DNA of 64,000 nt from Nitrospirota bacterium (GCA_021789935.1 JAJYIR010000005.1:1-64000); one strand, 5' to 3'. Numbered from the stretch's first letter, positions 35,515 through 45,184 are shown. Program-made: numbers and translations. Notes: a model not told the origin generated them from the sequence alone.

Positions 35515-37053
35515 ATGGCAGGCACAACTGTACTTGAAGCCGGGCCGCAGGCGGTCCGCTGCGAATTCGAGCGGCCCGGGCCGTTCAATCTGTTCATCTT
35601 CGGCGCCACCGGCGACCTGGCGAAAAGAAAGATATTCCCGTCTCTTTATCAGCTCAATACGCTGTCCCTGCTTCCGGAGGACTTCCTTATCGTGGGCTCA
35701 GGGAGAAAGAGCATGAGCACGGAGGAGTTCAGGCGGCAAATGCGCGAAGACGTCCGCAGCGCCGCGCCGGGCGGCAGGTTCGACCAGGGAAAATGGGAGG
35801 AGCTCGAGGGCAGGGTCCATTACATGCCGATGGAAGGCCGGGGGGCTTACGGCGCCATGCTTGAAAAATGCGTTCCGCTTGAGAAGCGTTACAGGACTTG
35901 CCGAAACCGTATTTTTTATCTCGCGGTGCCGCCCTCCGCATTCGATGACGTCATCACAAACCTGGGGGAGGCCGAGGCCGCCCGTGAGCCCGGAGAGGGA
36001 AATGAGGGATATTCGCATATCGTGGTGGAAAAGCCCTTCGGACGCGATACGGAGTCCGCAAGGCGGCTCAACGTCTTGTTGAGGAGATATTTCAGGGAGG
36101 AGCAGATATACCGGATGGACCATTTCCTGGCCAAGGAGACCGTCCAGAACATACTCATGTTCAGGTTTTCCAATGCCATTTTCGAGCCTGTCTGGAACAA
36201 CCATTACATAGACCACGTGCAGATAACTTCGGCGGAGACCATCGGCATTGAGCGCAGGGGGGCGTATTACGAGGAGTCCGGGGTGCTGAGGGACATGTTC
36301 CAGAACCATATGCTCCATCTCCTGGCGCTTACCGCAATGGAGCCCCCATCGGCTTTTGCCACCGCCAGGGTCAGAGGCGAAAGGGCCAAGGTGCTTGGCT
36401 CCATAAAGCCCCTTGACCCCCGGAGGACGGATGAGTTCCTGGCCCTGGGCCAGTACGGCCCCGGCAGAACGGACGGGGAAGAAATTCCGGCTTACAGAAG
36501 CGAACCCGGCGTGTCTCCGCAGTCTGGTACCGCCACGTATGCTGCGCTGAAACTGGAGGTCGAAAACTGGAGATGGCGCGGGGTGCCGTTTTATCTGCGT
36601 TCGGGCAAAAGGATGGCAAGCCGCAGGGGGGAGATATCCATCCACTTCAAACCTGTCCCCCATACGATTTTCAAGGGGTACGCGGGGGAAATAGAGCCCA
36701 ATACACTGACGCTCTGCATTCAGCCCAATGAGAAGCTGGACCTGTTCCTGCAGGCAAAGCAGCCGGGCTCCAGGATCTGCCTTGGCCCCGTCAGGCTGGA
36801 CTACACATACCCGGAAGGCATCGCTACGGCGGATTATGCACGAATCCTTCTTGACTGCATGCAGGGAGACCAGATGCTGTTTGCATGCGCGGAGGAGGTC
36901 GATGCCTCATGGGAGCTGCTTACCCCGGTGATAAGGAAAGCGGAATCCATTGGGATGAAGGATATTTTCCAGGATTATGCGGCCGGCTCGCAGGGGCCGG
37001 CCGCCGCGGATGCCCTGCTTGCCAGAGACGGCCGGGTATGGGACCCGCTTTGA
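35515..37053 (+). CDS. zwf: Glucose-6-phosphate 1-dehydrogenase
   Basis: 512 residues. Coenzyme-binding IFGATGDLAKRKIFP lies near residue 25, and the catalytic segment RMDHFLAKETVQNI contains the substrate-binding lysine and its histidine neighbour. It oxidises glucose-6-phosphate to 6-phosphogluconolactone, feeding the pentose phosphate pathway. A GGAGG lies about 10 nt before the ATG. A terminator follows at 37071-37104. It converges with the SemiSWEET gene. Confidence 0.96.
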   Translation: MAGTTVLEAGPQAVRCEFERPGPFNLFIFGATGDLAKRKIFPSLYQLNTLSLLPEDFLIVGSGRKSMSTEEFRRQMREDVRSAAPGGRFDQGKWEELEGRVHYMPMEGRGAYGAMLEKCVPLEKRYRTCRNRIFYLAVPPSAFDDVITNLGEAEAAREPGEGNEGYSHIVVEKPFGRDTESARRLNVLLRRYFREEQIYRMDHFLAKETVQNILMFRFSNAIFEPVWNNHYIDHVQITSAETIGIERRGAYYEESGVLRDMFQNHMLHLLALTAMEPPSAFATARVRGERAKVLGSIKPLDPRRTDEFLALGQYGPGRTDGEEIPAYRSEPGVSPQSGTATYAALKLEVENWRWRGVPFYLRSGKRMASRRGEISIHFKPVPHTIFKGYAGEIEPNTLTLCIQPNEKLDLFLQAKQPGSRICLGPVRLDYTYPEGIATADYARILLDCMQGDQMLFACAEEVDASWELLTPVIRKAESIGMKDIFQDYAAGSQGPAAADALLARDGRVWDPL

Positions 37054-37070
37054 TTCCCCTCACTCCCGCC

Positions 37071-37104
37071 CCTCTCCCGAAGGGGAGGAGGGAAAGGTTT
37101 TTTT
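37071..37104 (+). terminator. Intrinsic terminator of zwf
   Basis: A stem of CCTCTCCC (37071-37078) with GGGGAGG (37082-37088), GAA loop and one bulged base, followed after nine bases by a seven-T run at 37098-37104. Confidence 0.6.
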
Positions 37105-37131
37105 AACGGGATTTTTTAATTTTTTTTCTTT

Positions 37132-37386
37132 TTATCCGTACCTTATCTTCAGCAAAATGATGATCATCCCAAGGGTGAACGAGACTATGTTTGTGAGGAT
37201 AACGGGAAGGGAGTTGATGGAAACCCCATAGAGGACCCACAAGACAAGTCCCGCGCACAGGGTGACGAACATGCCCAGCGAAACGTCCTTTGTGTGTTTT
37301 GACTTCCAGGCCTTGACCAGCTGGGGCACAAGTGAAAAGGTTGTAAGCGTGCCCGCCATGAACCCCGTTATGCTTCCGCCTTCCAT
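37132..37386 (-). CDS. SemiSWEET-type sugar transporter (PQ-loop)
   Basis: 84 residues with three membrane helices. The N-terminal helix carries the SemiSWEET PQ motif (TTFSLVPQLVKAWKSKHTKD), followed by SLGMFVTLCAGLVLWVLYG, where the conserved Trp and Asn-like positions sit. SemiSWEETs work as dimers and equilibrate small sugars across the membrane. It is the last gene of a leftward set behind the GH13 enzyme and the glucan dikinase, 39 nt after the GH13 stop. Confidence 0.88.
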   Translation of the reverse strand: MEGGSITGFMAGTLTTFSLVPQLVKAWKSKHTKDVSLGMFVTLCAGLVLWVLYGVSINSLPVILTNIVSFTLGMIIILLKIRYG

Positions 37387-37425
37387 GGCGTATATTGTAA
37401 CATTGCGGGCCTTCCCTGGTCAGGG

Positions 37426-38781
37426 TCAAGGTTTTGGTTTTTCCCTGGTGGTGATAAGCAATATCCCCTGGCCGGGCCTCAGGTCATATTCAAATGGCGA
37501 GGGCACGTAGTCAAGCCGGTACTCCGGAGAGATGTCCGCAACCGGCAGGCCGGATTGCAGGAATTTCAGCACCGCCTCCGTCTGGAAACGCTGTTTCTCC
37601 CTGATGTCCTTGTTAAGGATGAGCAGGCTTTCCTCGCTTCCGCTGGCTGAGGCCTTCCACATAACAAGCACATTTGGGTTTTCATATGGGAGCATGGCCG
37701 TCGGGGCCTCCTCCGCAAACAGGCTGTGAGCGGCTTTTATCTCATTGACCTCTTTTATGAATTCCCTCAGGTCGATTCCCGTTTCCCACGGTGACGTGGG
37801 CCAGTCCTGAGGGGTGGTGCTGACCACGTTAAGTCTTTTTCTGAGGCCGAATTCAAAACCCATGGGGATCATCACGCCGGCGGAAAAAAGGGCCGAAAAA
37901 AGGTAACGCTGCTTCATGCCCTCCACGCTGCCTCCAAGTTCTTCCGCCAGCCTTACCGTGTCATGGCTTTCGGGAAAGCTTATGGATGGGGCCATCTCCC
38001 TTGTAAGCGAATACTGCTCTATGAGCCAGTGGCCTTTCAGGTCCCACCATTTTGAGCTGTTGAAGATGTAATCGAAACCGGCGCTTGCTGTTTTCATTGT
38101 CTGGTCCGGCGGGCAGCCAAGCGTTTCGGCAAGAAAAAGGACCTGCGGGTGTTTTGCCTTTATTTCCCGGATGAGTCTTTCCCAGAAGCGGTTTGGCACC
38201 TGGTAGGCCGCGTCGCAGCGGAAACCTTCGAACCCCATATCAATAAGGTTTTCCACTACGCTTTTAAAGAAGCCGAACAGCGCCTCCGTGTCTTTTTCCT
38301 TTTCGATATTTTTTTTGCCTTTCCCCTCCCCTTCGCCGTAATAAAAAAAATCGAATTTGGCCAAGTCCTTCCAGACCACCTTCCTGCCGTCTTCGAACGC
38401 AAACGGGTGGGCCACCTTGCCTTTGGCTTCCCACAGGAACCATTCCGGATGGGTTTTCAAAAGCTCCGAGCCGGTGGAGCAGTGATTGACAACAAGGTCC
38501 GTCATCATCTTAAGCCCAAGCCCGCGGGCCTCCTCCCCCATGTCCTTTACCTGCCCGTTTGCAGATTTTTTGCTTTTTTCATCGAGGAAAGCCGGGTTGA
38601 TGGAGAAATAGTCGGAAATGGAGTAAAGACTGCGGGAAGGGCCGAGCTGCTGTATGGGGTTTATGAATATCCAGTTAAAGCCCATGCCGGCCGCCCTTTC
38701 CATGTGCTCAGCCCAACGGCTGAACTTCCCCGCAAGCAGGGGGAAAAGGTTATATATGTGCATTTTCCGTGCAGGTTTCAT
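37426..38781 (-). CDS. GH13 alpha-amylase family enzyme (GlgE/amylase-like)
   Basis: 451 residues, no signal peptide, so cytoplasmic. GH13 regions are complete: DLVVNH at 95-100, nucleophile Asp190 in GFRCDAA, acid/base Glu219 in FLAETLG, and SHD at 272-274. The RCDAAYQVPNRFW segment recalls GlgE-type maltosyltransferases and related amylases; the precise substrate cannot be assigned. It lies 57 nt downstream of the glucan dikinase gene on the same strand, so it probably acts on the same glucan. Confidence 0.85.
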   Translation of the reverse strand: MKPARKMHIYNLFPLLAGKFSRWAEHMERAAGMGFNWIFINPIQQLGPSRSLYSISDYFSINPAFLDEKSKKSANGQVKDMGEEARGLGLKMMTDLVVNHCSTGSELLKTHPEWFLWEAKGKVAHPFAFEDGRKVVWKDLAKFDFFYYGEGEGKGKKNIEKEKDTEALFGFFKSVVENLIDMGFEGFRCDAAYQVPNRFWERLIREIKAKHPQVLFLAETLGCPPDQTMKTASAGFDYIFNSSKWWDLKGHWLIEQYSLTREMAPSISFPESHDTVRLAEELGGSVEGMKQRYLFSALFSAGVMIPMGFEFGLRKRLNVVSTTPQDWPTSPWETGIDLREFIKEVNEIKAAHSLFAEEAPTAMLPYENPNVLVMWKASASGSEESLLILNKDIREKQRFQTEAVLKFLQSGLPVADISPEYRLDYVPSPFEYDLRPGQGILLITTREKPKP

Positions 38782-38838
38782 AAAAAAGTAAAGCCCCTTT
38801 CTTTATTGTCGAAAAAATAAAAATAAAAATAGAAAAAC

Positions 38839-41800
38839 CTAAAGGACCTGCGGCCTTGCCTGGACCACATAGAATTTCCCCCCGCAGTAAGCGCCTTCTA
38901 TATCCTGCGGACCGCCTGCCGCATCCTGCACCGCCGCGCCAGTCCGGGCCACCATGGACGTAAACTCCTTTAAAAACTTTTCATCCCATACAAGAGGGGT
39001 ATCGGAATAATCGAGCGCGACTTTTTCAGGTTTGGGCAGAATGAAGCTGTCATAGAGGCCTGCGCCCGCGTATCCGGCCAGGTCCTCCCCGTTGGAATCG
39101 GAGCGGAATATGAGTCCGCCGGAGGCGGGGGCAAAAACAAAAAACCCGCAGCTCTTTCCAGGCATGGAGAAAATGCGCGCCGCCTTTGCCCCTTTTCTGA
39201 AGGCGAAACCAAGGGGCATGCCGGGGTAATTGCCGGCCAGGGACTCTCCCAGGCCCAGCACGGCCTCGGCGTATATATCTTTCGTGTCCCCGGTTATCGG
39301 GTTTGCGGTATGGATGACGAAGCTCAGGTCCGAACTTACGACCTCCTGTATGAGGACCGACATGAAAAGACCCCCGCCGTCGATCCCGTTTGTCCGCCTG
39401 TTCAAGTAAGCCCGGTCATTCCATTTGGACGCCCATACACGCTTTATGCAAGCCCATGCGGCATCCCAGTCCGAGGGGGCGGGAAGCCCCGCGCCATCCA
39501 TAACCTCCATAAGCGGAGCGATGAGCGCGGCGGGTGCCTTAAGCCCTGCAATAATGTTTCTAAGCCCCGCCAGCGTCTCTTTAAAATCCAAGGCCGGAGT
39601 TTCTCTTTCTCCGGAACTCCCCGCCAGTTTTTCTTCAAGCCCGCGATATGCCTTTTCCGCCCGGCTGTTTTCCTCAAGGCCCAGCACCTTTTCAAAGACG
39701 CCAAAGGGGATGGCCGCAGAACGGGGGATGTTTATCCAGGCCGGGAGTTTTTTTTCAATTAGGCGTTTCAGGTTTATGGATTTGTAGCCGACCGTACGTT
39801 CCGTGAACCCGTCGGCAGGAATGGCCCATCCGCTCCAGCCCGGCTGCCCGCCCGGAATTATTTTACTTTTTCTGTCCGTAACACCCGAGGGGGCCTCTTG
39901 CTTTTTTCCCGCGGCGCCTTTTTTTACGCCTGCAATCCGTTTTTTTGTCTTGTCTTCTTCACTGAACAGGACCTCTCCGGCCGCGGTGGCATCAAGCCTT
40001 AAGGAGCGTCCCTCCATGGACTTTATCTGCCCGATGATGTCCGGCTCCAGGCAGGCCGCGAAAAAGACGCCAGCGTTCCTTGCCCGTATGGCCAGGTGCG
40101 AGAGCCTGTCTATTGTGGAAGGCGTTATGATGGCGGAAACCCCGGCCGGTATGTCCTCATCCCCGGATATCCTGTCCGCCACCAGGACAACAGGATTTTT
40201 TGTTTTTGAAAAATCCTGCCCCTGGAGCTCCTTTAGTGAGGCCGCAAGTTTCACCTGCCCGCCTGCGGAGGGCTGTCCGTCTGTTGCCGCCCCCCGGCTT
40301 ATTATCAGCCAATTGCCCATTGCGGCGCTTTTTCTGAGCAGCGGGTCGATACGGCGCAGGAGGGCAGACAGAGCAAAGACGGGTCTGCCCCGCAACGCTT
40401 CCTCGGCAAAGAGCCTGACAGACCACGGCTCCGCATGGAAGGCGGCGCCCATGCGTTTGGCTGCCGGCTGAAGGAGCGAATGCATGCGGCTGGCGTAATC
40501 CCCTATGGCGCGCCCGGTGCGCTCAAGGTCCGCTTCCGCCCGAAGCGCCCAGGGTTTTTTTTTGAACCTGGTGACTTTTTCCGCCTCAAGACGCCTCCAG
40601 AACCCGAAGCAAAGCTGCAGTTCTTCTTCACAAAGCGAAAGCCAGACATTTTCAAACGCAAGCGAGAAGAGCTCCACAAGGCCGGCCGCGTTGAATTTCC
40701 GTTCATCGGGCACGTCCCCGGTGGCCCGCTCCACAGCCGCTCTCAGGGAATCCTCCAGCGCCATGTCCAGGAAAAGCAGGTCTCGCGTGTCCTCCGCCTT
40801 TGCGCCGGAGAGGGTTCTGTCCGTCAGGAGTCTTCTGGCCTCGATTATTTTTTTGGCAAGGGGCAAAGCCGGCGCGGAGCGGCCGCCGGAGAGTGACGGG
40901 CGCGCCGCCCGGATTGCTTCTATAAGCCCTTTTGTCTCATCGTCAAGAAGCCTCCCGGCGCCCGCGGCCGCCGCATCCAGGTCCGTACCGGAATGGACCT
41001 CCTTCAGTATGGAAAGAAAATTCTCAAAATCGTGGATCAGCGGCCCTTTCAGGTCCGCACTGAAGTCCGGGTGGGACTTGATCGGCCTATCGTAGCTTTC
41101 AAGCCTCTCTTTCGACACCCCCCCTTGGGAGAGTCTTTTGTAAAAGATCTCCAGGTTTCCGTCGCTTTTCAGGAAATCAAGATAGGCCTCGCAGATAATT
41201 ATGTCATCGGGCGTCGCATTATTGTGCAGTTTCTGGTGCCACTCTTCCATGAAATGTCCGGAGACTTCTTTTATGCCGTGCCGGTGCATGATGTTCAGTA
41301 CTTCATCCCGTACCCTCTGCGCATCGCTGCCCCGCCCAAGGGTTGTCATTATGAGCCTTATCATCTCGCGCTCCCCTGGCGCTTCCCTGTATCGTCCGGC
41401 AAGCTTTGCCGAAAGCCGGTCCAGTGCATGCCCCAGCTCTCCGGGCTTTGTGTTGTAGTTGCGCTGCCAGTCAAGCTGCCGCAGGGCAGAGAACCGGAGC
41501 CATACATATATGAGGGCCAGCCCGCCTGTATCGTTTTGCCCGATCCTGTCCAGCAGGTCAAAGCAGAGATTGTACCTGTGCATCAGCGTCCAGGAGTTCC
41601 GCCCCGTTTCCATGGCGGCTATCTCGGCCTCGATTGCTTCTGTTCCGGCCGTCCCTGCCCCGGCTGGTTTGGGTCCTTCCGTGGGACCTCCGCCTTCGGC
41701 TGGTCCGGCTTCAGACGGGCCCGTTTCCGGTTTTCCCCCGGTTTTGGGCCGTTTTTCCGGAGCGGGCAGTTCCACCCGGTAGTTCCTGCCAAGGTTGTTG

Positions 41801-42129
41801 TCCCAGCTCCCGTCGCCGGGGAAAAAAAGGACGAAGTCCATGAGACTGAAGCCGGTATCGCGGTCTATCGTGATTACGATCTGTCCGGCGCCGGGTTCCA
41901 AAAGGTTCCGGAGCGCGGCATGATCGAACGGATGGCTTCCGGAGGGCCAGTTCCGCTCCGGAGGGACATACCATGGGCCGTCAGGTTCTTTTCTCAGCCC
42001 CCAGTGCAGGATGAAAGGCTCTTTTATGTCCTCAGCCTTTATGATTACTTCAATCGAGTCTTCCCAGACGCGTTTTTCCACAAAAAGCACGATCCCGCTC
42101 TCTGTGCTGATCTTGTTGACCGGAGACAT
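38839..42129 (-). CDS. Alpha-glucan water dikinase-like protein
   Basis: 1096 residues. An N-terminal carbohydrate-binding-like region (about 1-120) is joined by a Pro/Gly-rich linker to the dikinase core. Signatures are EEWHQKLHNNATPDDI at 296-310, the phosphohistidine segment RLSHLAIRARN (His678) and SDSNGEDLAGYAGAGLYDS in the C-terminal PPDK-type nucleotide-binding domain. GWD enzymes transfer the beta-phosphate of ATP to glucose units of starch or glycogen, releasing AMP. Plant GWD is longer (about 1400). A second low-complexity linker lies near residue 740. It heads the set GWD-GH13-SemiSWEET. PEP synthase is excluded by these signatures. Confidence 0.9.
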   Translation of the reverse strand: MSPVNKISTESGIVLFVEKRVWEDSIEVIIKAEDIKEPFILHWGLRKEPDGPWYVPPERNWPSGSHPFDHAALRNLLEPGAGQIVITIDRDTGFSLMDFVLFFPGDGSWDNNLGRNYRVELPAPEKRPKTGGKPETGPSEAGPAEGGGPTEGPKPAGAGTAGTEAIEAEIAAMETGRNSWTLMHRYNLCFDLLDRIGQNDTGGLALIYVWLRFSALRQLDWQRNYNTKPGELGHALDRLSAKLAGRYREAPGEREMIRLIMTTLGRGSDAQRVRDEVLNIMHRHGIKEVSGHFMEEWHQKLHNNATPDDIIICEAYLDFLKSDGNLEIFYKRLSQGGVSKERLESYDRPIKSHPDFSADLKGPLIHDFENFLSILKEVHSGTDLDAAAAGAGRLLDDETKGLIEAIRAARPSLSGGRSAPALPLAKKIIEARRLLTDRTLSGAKAEDTRDLLFLDMALEDSLRAAVERATGDVPDERKFNAAGLVELFSLAFENVWLSLCEEELQLCFGFWRRLEAEKVTRFKKKPWALRAEADLERTGRAIGDYASRMHSLLQPAAKRMGAAFHAEPWSVRLFAEEALRGRPVFALSALLRRIDPLLRKSAAMGNWLIISRGAATDGQPSAGGQVKLAASLKELQGQDFSKTKNPVVLVADRISGDEDIPAGVSAIITPSTIDRLSHLAIRARNAGVFFAACLEPDIIGQIKSMEGRSLRLDATAAGEVLFSEEDKTKKRIAGVKKGAAGKKQEAPSGVTDRKSKIIPGGQPGWSGWAIPADGFTERTVGYKSINLKRLIEKKLPAWINIPRSAAIPFGVFEKVLGLEENSRAEKAYRGLEEKLAGSSGERETPALDFKETLAGLRNIIAGLKAPAALIAPLMEVMDGAGLPAPSDWDAAWACIKRVWASKWNDRAYLNRRTNGIDGGGLFMSVLIQEVVSSDLSFVIHTANPITGDTKDIYAEAVLGLGESLAGNYPGMPLGFAFRKGAKAARIFSMPGKSCGFFVFAPASGGLIFRSDSNGEDLAGYAGAGLYDSFILPKPEKVALDYSDTPLVWDEKFLKEFTSMVARTGAAVQDAAGGPQDIEGAYCGGKFYVVQARPQVL

Positions 42130-42330
42130 GGACTGGTTATGTTCCCCTTCGATTTTTTTAAATTTTGGACCTGAGATTACGGCAAGTCTTACTAAAGACT
42201 ATCGAAATTATGCAGGATGGTCAACCGGCCGCCGCCTTTGCATACGCCTGTTGCGCCTGGCAAAAATTTTTTTAGGCGGTCCCGCGAACAACTTAAAAAT
42301 CCTGGCCTTTTTATGTTAAAATCCATTCCT

Positions 42331-43911
42331 ATGGCTGAAGAAAAAGAAAAAGAAAAAGAAAAAACCGTAAACGAACTTGTGGAGCAGAGGCTCAAAAAAA
42401 TGAAGGAGCTCAGAGAGGCGGGCATAGAGCCTTACGCCGCTCCCTGGCCGGCCAAAGACCATGCGCAGCAGCTCCTGGATGAATACGGGCCGAAACCCAA
42501 GGAGGAGCTTGAAGGCGCCGCCGTCCGCGTCTCGCTTTCGGGCAGGCTGATAACGATAAGGGATTTCGGCAAGGCATCCTTCGCGCACATCCAGGACCCT
42601 ACGGGAAAGATACAGCTCTACTTCAAAAAGGACATAACCGGGGAGGAAAAATATTCCTTTTTTAAAAAATACCTGGATATGGGGGACATCATCGGGGTTG
42701 CCGGGCCCCTTTTTAAAACCCGCACGGGCGAGCTTACGGTAGAGGTGGAGGACTTCCGGCTTCTTTCAAAAGCCCTTCATCCACTGCCCGAGAAGTGGCA
42801 CGGGCTTCATGACGTGGAGACCCGCTACCGCCAGAGATACCTGGACCTCATAACGAACCCGCAGGTGAAGGAGACTTTCAGGTTAAGAAGCACCATAATC
42901 AAGTCTGTAAGGGACTTTTTTGAAAAAGAGGGGTTCATCGAGGTTGAGACCCCTATGATGCACCAGATAGCCGGCGGGGCCGCCGCAAGGCCCTTCAAGA
43001 CCTATCACAATGCTCTGGATATCGAGCTGTTCCTGCGTATAGCGCCCGAACTCTATCTTAAAAGGCTCCTTGTTGGCGGATATGAAAGGGTCTTTGAGCT
43101 TAACAAGAATTTCAGGAACGAGGGCATATCGACAAAGCACAACCCGGAGTTCACGATGCTGGAGTTCTACATGGCAAACCAGGACTATGAATTTTTGATG
43201 TCATTCACCGAGCATATGTTCGGTGAGCTGGCCATGAAGACACTTGGAAAACTTAAATTCCCCTACCAGGACATAGAGATAGACTTCACTCCTCCGTGGC
43301 CCCGTTATCCGATGCTCGAGATCATGAAAGAAAAAGGTGTGCCTGAAGAGGCTCTTTGGGACAGGGAAAAGGCGGTCGTGTGGGCAGCCTCCAAGAATAT
43401 CCATACGGAGAAAGGAGCCTCTCTGGGCAAGGTGCTGGATGAAATATTCAAGGAAAAGGTTGAACCCTTTCTTGTTCAGCCTGCTTTCATCACCGACTAC
43501 CCGGTGGAGCTTTCACCCCTGGCAAAGAAAAAGCCTTCAAACCCGGCCCTGGTGGAGCGGTTCGAGCTTTTCATCGCGGGCCGCGAGATAGCCAATGCCT
43601 TCTCGGAGCTTAACGACCCCATAGACCAGAGGGAGAGGTTTTTGAAGCAGGTTGAGGCCAAGGCCCACGGGGACGAGGAAACGCACCCGATGGATGAGGA
43701 TTATGTAAGGGCTCTGGAGTACGGGATGCCGCCGGCGGCAGGCGAGGGCGTGGGCATAGACAGGCTGGTGATGCTGCTTACCAACTCCGCATCCATAAGG
43801 GACGTGATACTTTTCCCCCAGTTGAAGCCCTCAGTGCCAGTGTCCGGAAAAGTTGAAGCAAAATCAGATGCCAGAGACGATCAGGACGCAAACCCAGATT
43901 CTCAATCGTAA
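42331..43911 (+). CDS. lysS: Lysyl-tRNA synthetase (class II)
   Basis: 526 residues. An N-terminal OB-fold anticodon domain (about 60-170) is followed by the class II core: motif 2 FELNKNFRNEGISTKHNPEF with TMLEFYMA, and motif 3 GEGVGIDRLVML. A Lys/Glu repeat EEKEKEKEK opens the protein. ATG at 42331 is chosen over 42313 and 42217 because a TAAAAT hexamer ends 8 nt upstream, leaving no room for a leader. A non-conserved tail of about 20 residues follows the usual end. Confidence 0.96.
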   Translation: MAEEKEKEKEKTVNELVEQRLKKMKELREAGIEPYAAPWPAKDHAQQLLDEYGPKPKEELEGAAVRVSLSGRLITIRDFGKASFAHIQDPTGKIQLYFKKDITGEEKYSFFKKYLDMGDIIGVAGPLFKTRTGELTVEVEDFRLLSKALHPLPEKWHGLHDVETRYRQRYLDLITNPQVKETFRLRSTIIKSVRDFFEKEGFIEVETPMMHQIAGGAAARPFKTYHNALDIELFLRIAPELYLKRLLVGGYERVFELNKNFRNEGISTKHNPEFTMLEFYMANQDYEFLMSFTEHMFGELAMKTLGKLKFPYQDIEIDFTPPWPRYPMLEIMKEKGVPEEALWDREKAVVWAASKNIHTEKGASLGKVLDEIFKEKVEPFLVQPAFITDYPVELSPLAKKKPSNPALVERFELFIAGREIANAFSELNDPIDQRERFLKQVEAKAHGDEETHPMDEDYVRALEYGMPPAAGEGVGIDRLVMLLTNSASIRDVILFPQLKPSVPVSGKVEAKSDARDDQDANPDSQS

Positions 43912-43933
43912 AATTCCGGCGCGCAGCAGGTCC

Positions 43934-45040
43934 TTACTGAAACCGTATTAAAACTATCTCCGGTATCGTCCCCAGGCGCATCGGGGGCCCCCAGGTGCCT
44001 GTTCCCGCAGAGGTGTAGACGATGAGGCCCTTAAGCCTTTTTAGTCCATTGTCAAACCCTTTGTACACCAGGCGGGTGATGAGGCTGGCCGGGAATATCT
44101 GCCCCCCGTGCGTGTGTCCCGAGAGCTGAAGCGAAACGCCTTCATCCATGGCTGTTTCAGGGTACATGGGCGAGTGCTTAAGCAGGATTACCGGGCCGTC
44201 CCGTCTTAACGCCATCTTTTTGAGCACCGCCCGGTATTTTGCCGCCGTAAATGTGTCCATGTAGTCCACCCCCGCGATCTGGAGCCCGTTTATCGTGGTT
44301 GTCTCATTGTCCAGCACCTTTATCCCCGCCCCGCTTACGGCCCTGATGTATCTTTGCTTTGCCCGGGCGAAAAATTCCTCATGATTTCCCGTTATGAACC
44401 ACGTCCCGAGGGGCGGTTTTATTGCGGCAAGGGGTTTTATGAGACGCGCCGGGTCCCCGGAAGTGCCGTCGTACAAGTCCCCGCCTATGAAGACTATGTC
44501 CGGGTTGAGCCGCTTTATTTTCCTGGCTATCCCGCGCGCAAAACCGGGACCTCTTACCGGCCCCAGGTGCAGATCGCTTGTCCATATGGCGGTCTTTCCT
44601 CTCCAGGCTTCGGGAAGCCCGGACAGCGTAACATCTATCTTCTTTATGCGGACGGCCCCGGCCTTTACAATGGAGTAGAAGGAGACGGCCAACCCAAGCA
44701 GGAAAATGGCGTAAGCCCACGGGCGGGGCCTGAAGCTGAGCCCGAGCGCCCTATGCATCCATAGGGCAACCCAGCAGAAAAATGAGGACCACAGGAGAAA
44801 GTGGAAGACGCCAAGCCAGACGGCCGAGAGAGTGTAGAGAAGGTCTGCGAGCGTTTTTTTGTTGTACCTGAAGACAAGCACAGAGGCGGAAATGAAGCTT
44901 ACGGAGAGGAGTCCGAAGATTGTCCTTAAGGGGATGGTCCCCCGAAGTCCTAAAAACCTGACGGCCGTTTTGTAAAGGAACCAGTGCCCAAGAAAGACGA
45001 GGGACTGAAAGATGATAATTATGAGGGTGAAGAGCGGCAT
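43934..45040 (-). CDS. Membrane-anchored metallophosphoesterase
   Basis: 368 residues: four hydrophobic segments (to about residue 127), then a calcineurin-like phosphoesterase domain with the metal ligands: SDLHLG (Asp156, His158), GGDLYDG (187-188), GNHE (218-221) and SGHTHGGQ. The layout matches YkuE/YaeI-type enzymes, some of which act on lipid-linked substrates such as UDP-diacylglucosamine. The substrate is not clear. It lies between lysS and the Lol permease on the opposite strand. Confidence 0.88.
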   Translation of the reverse strand: MPLFTLIIIIFQSLVFLGHWFLYKTAVRFLGLRGTIPLRTIFGLLSVSFISASVLVFRYNKKTLADLLYTLSAVWLGVFHFLLWSSFFCWVALWMHRALGLSFRPRPWAYAIFLLGLAVSFYSIVKAGAVRIKKIDVTLSGLPEAWRGKTAIWTSDLHLGPVRGPGFARGIARKIKRLNPDIVFIGGDLYDGTSGDPARLIKPLAAIKPPLGTWFITGNHEEFFARAKQRYIRAVSGAGIKVLDNETTTINGLQIAGVDYMDTFTAAKYRAVLKKMALRRDGPVILLKHSPMYPETAMDEGVSLQLSGHTHGGQIFPASLITRLVYKGFDNGLKRLKGLIVYTSAGTGTWGPPMRLGTIPEIVLIRFQ

Positions 45041-45184
45041 AATGTAGTTATATCACTTTGTACGCGGGTGGTAAAACGTCCCCGAATTGATTATCATAAG
45101 ATAAATAGCGGGTTGCTCCGGGACGCTGCGGCGGGCCGCGCAGGCTTAAAACTACATAAGGAGGAATTCCTCACATCAGCATCC

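Noticed and set aside
40993-42174. 393-codon plus-strand open frame opposite the glucan dikinase
   Set aside because: Antisense to well-conserved dikinase motifs, with no domain of its own.
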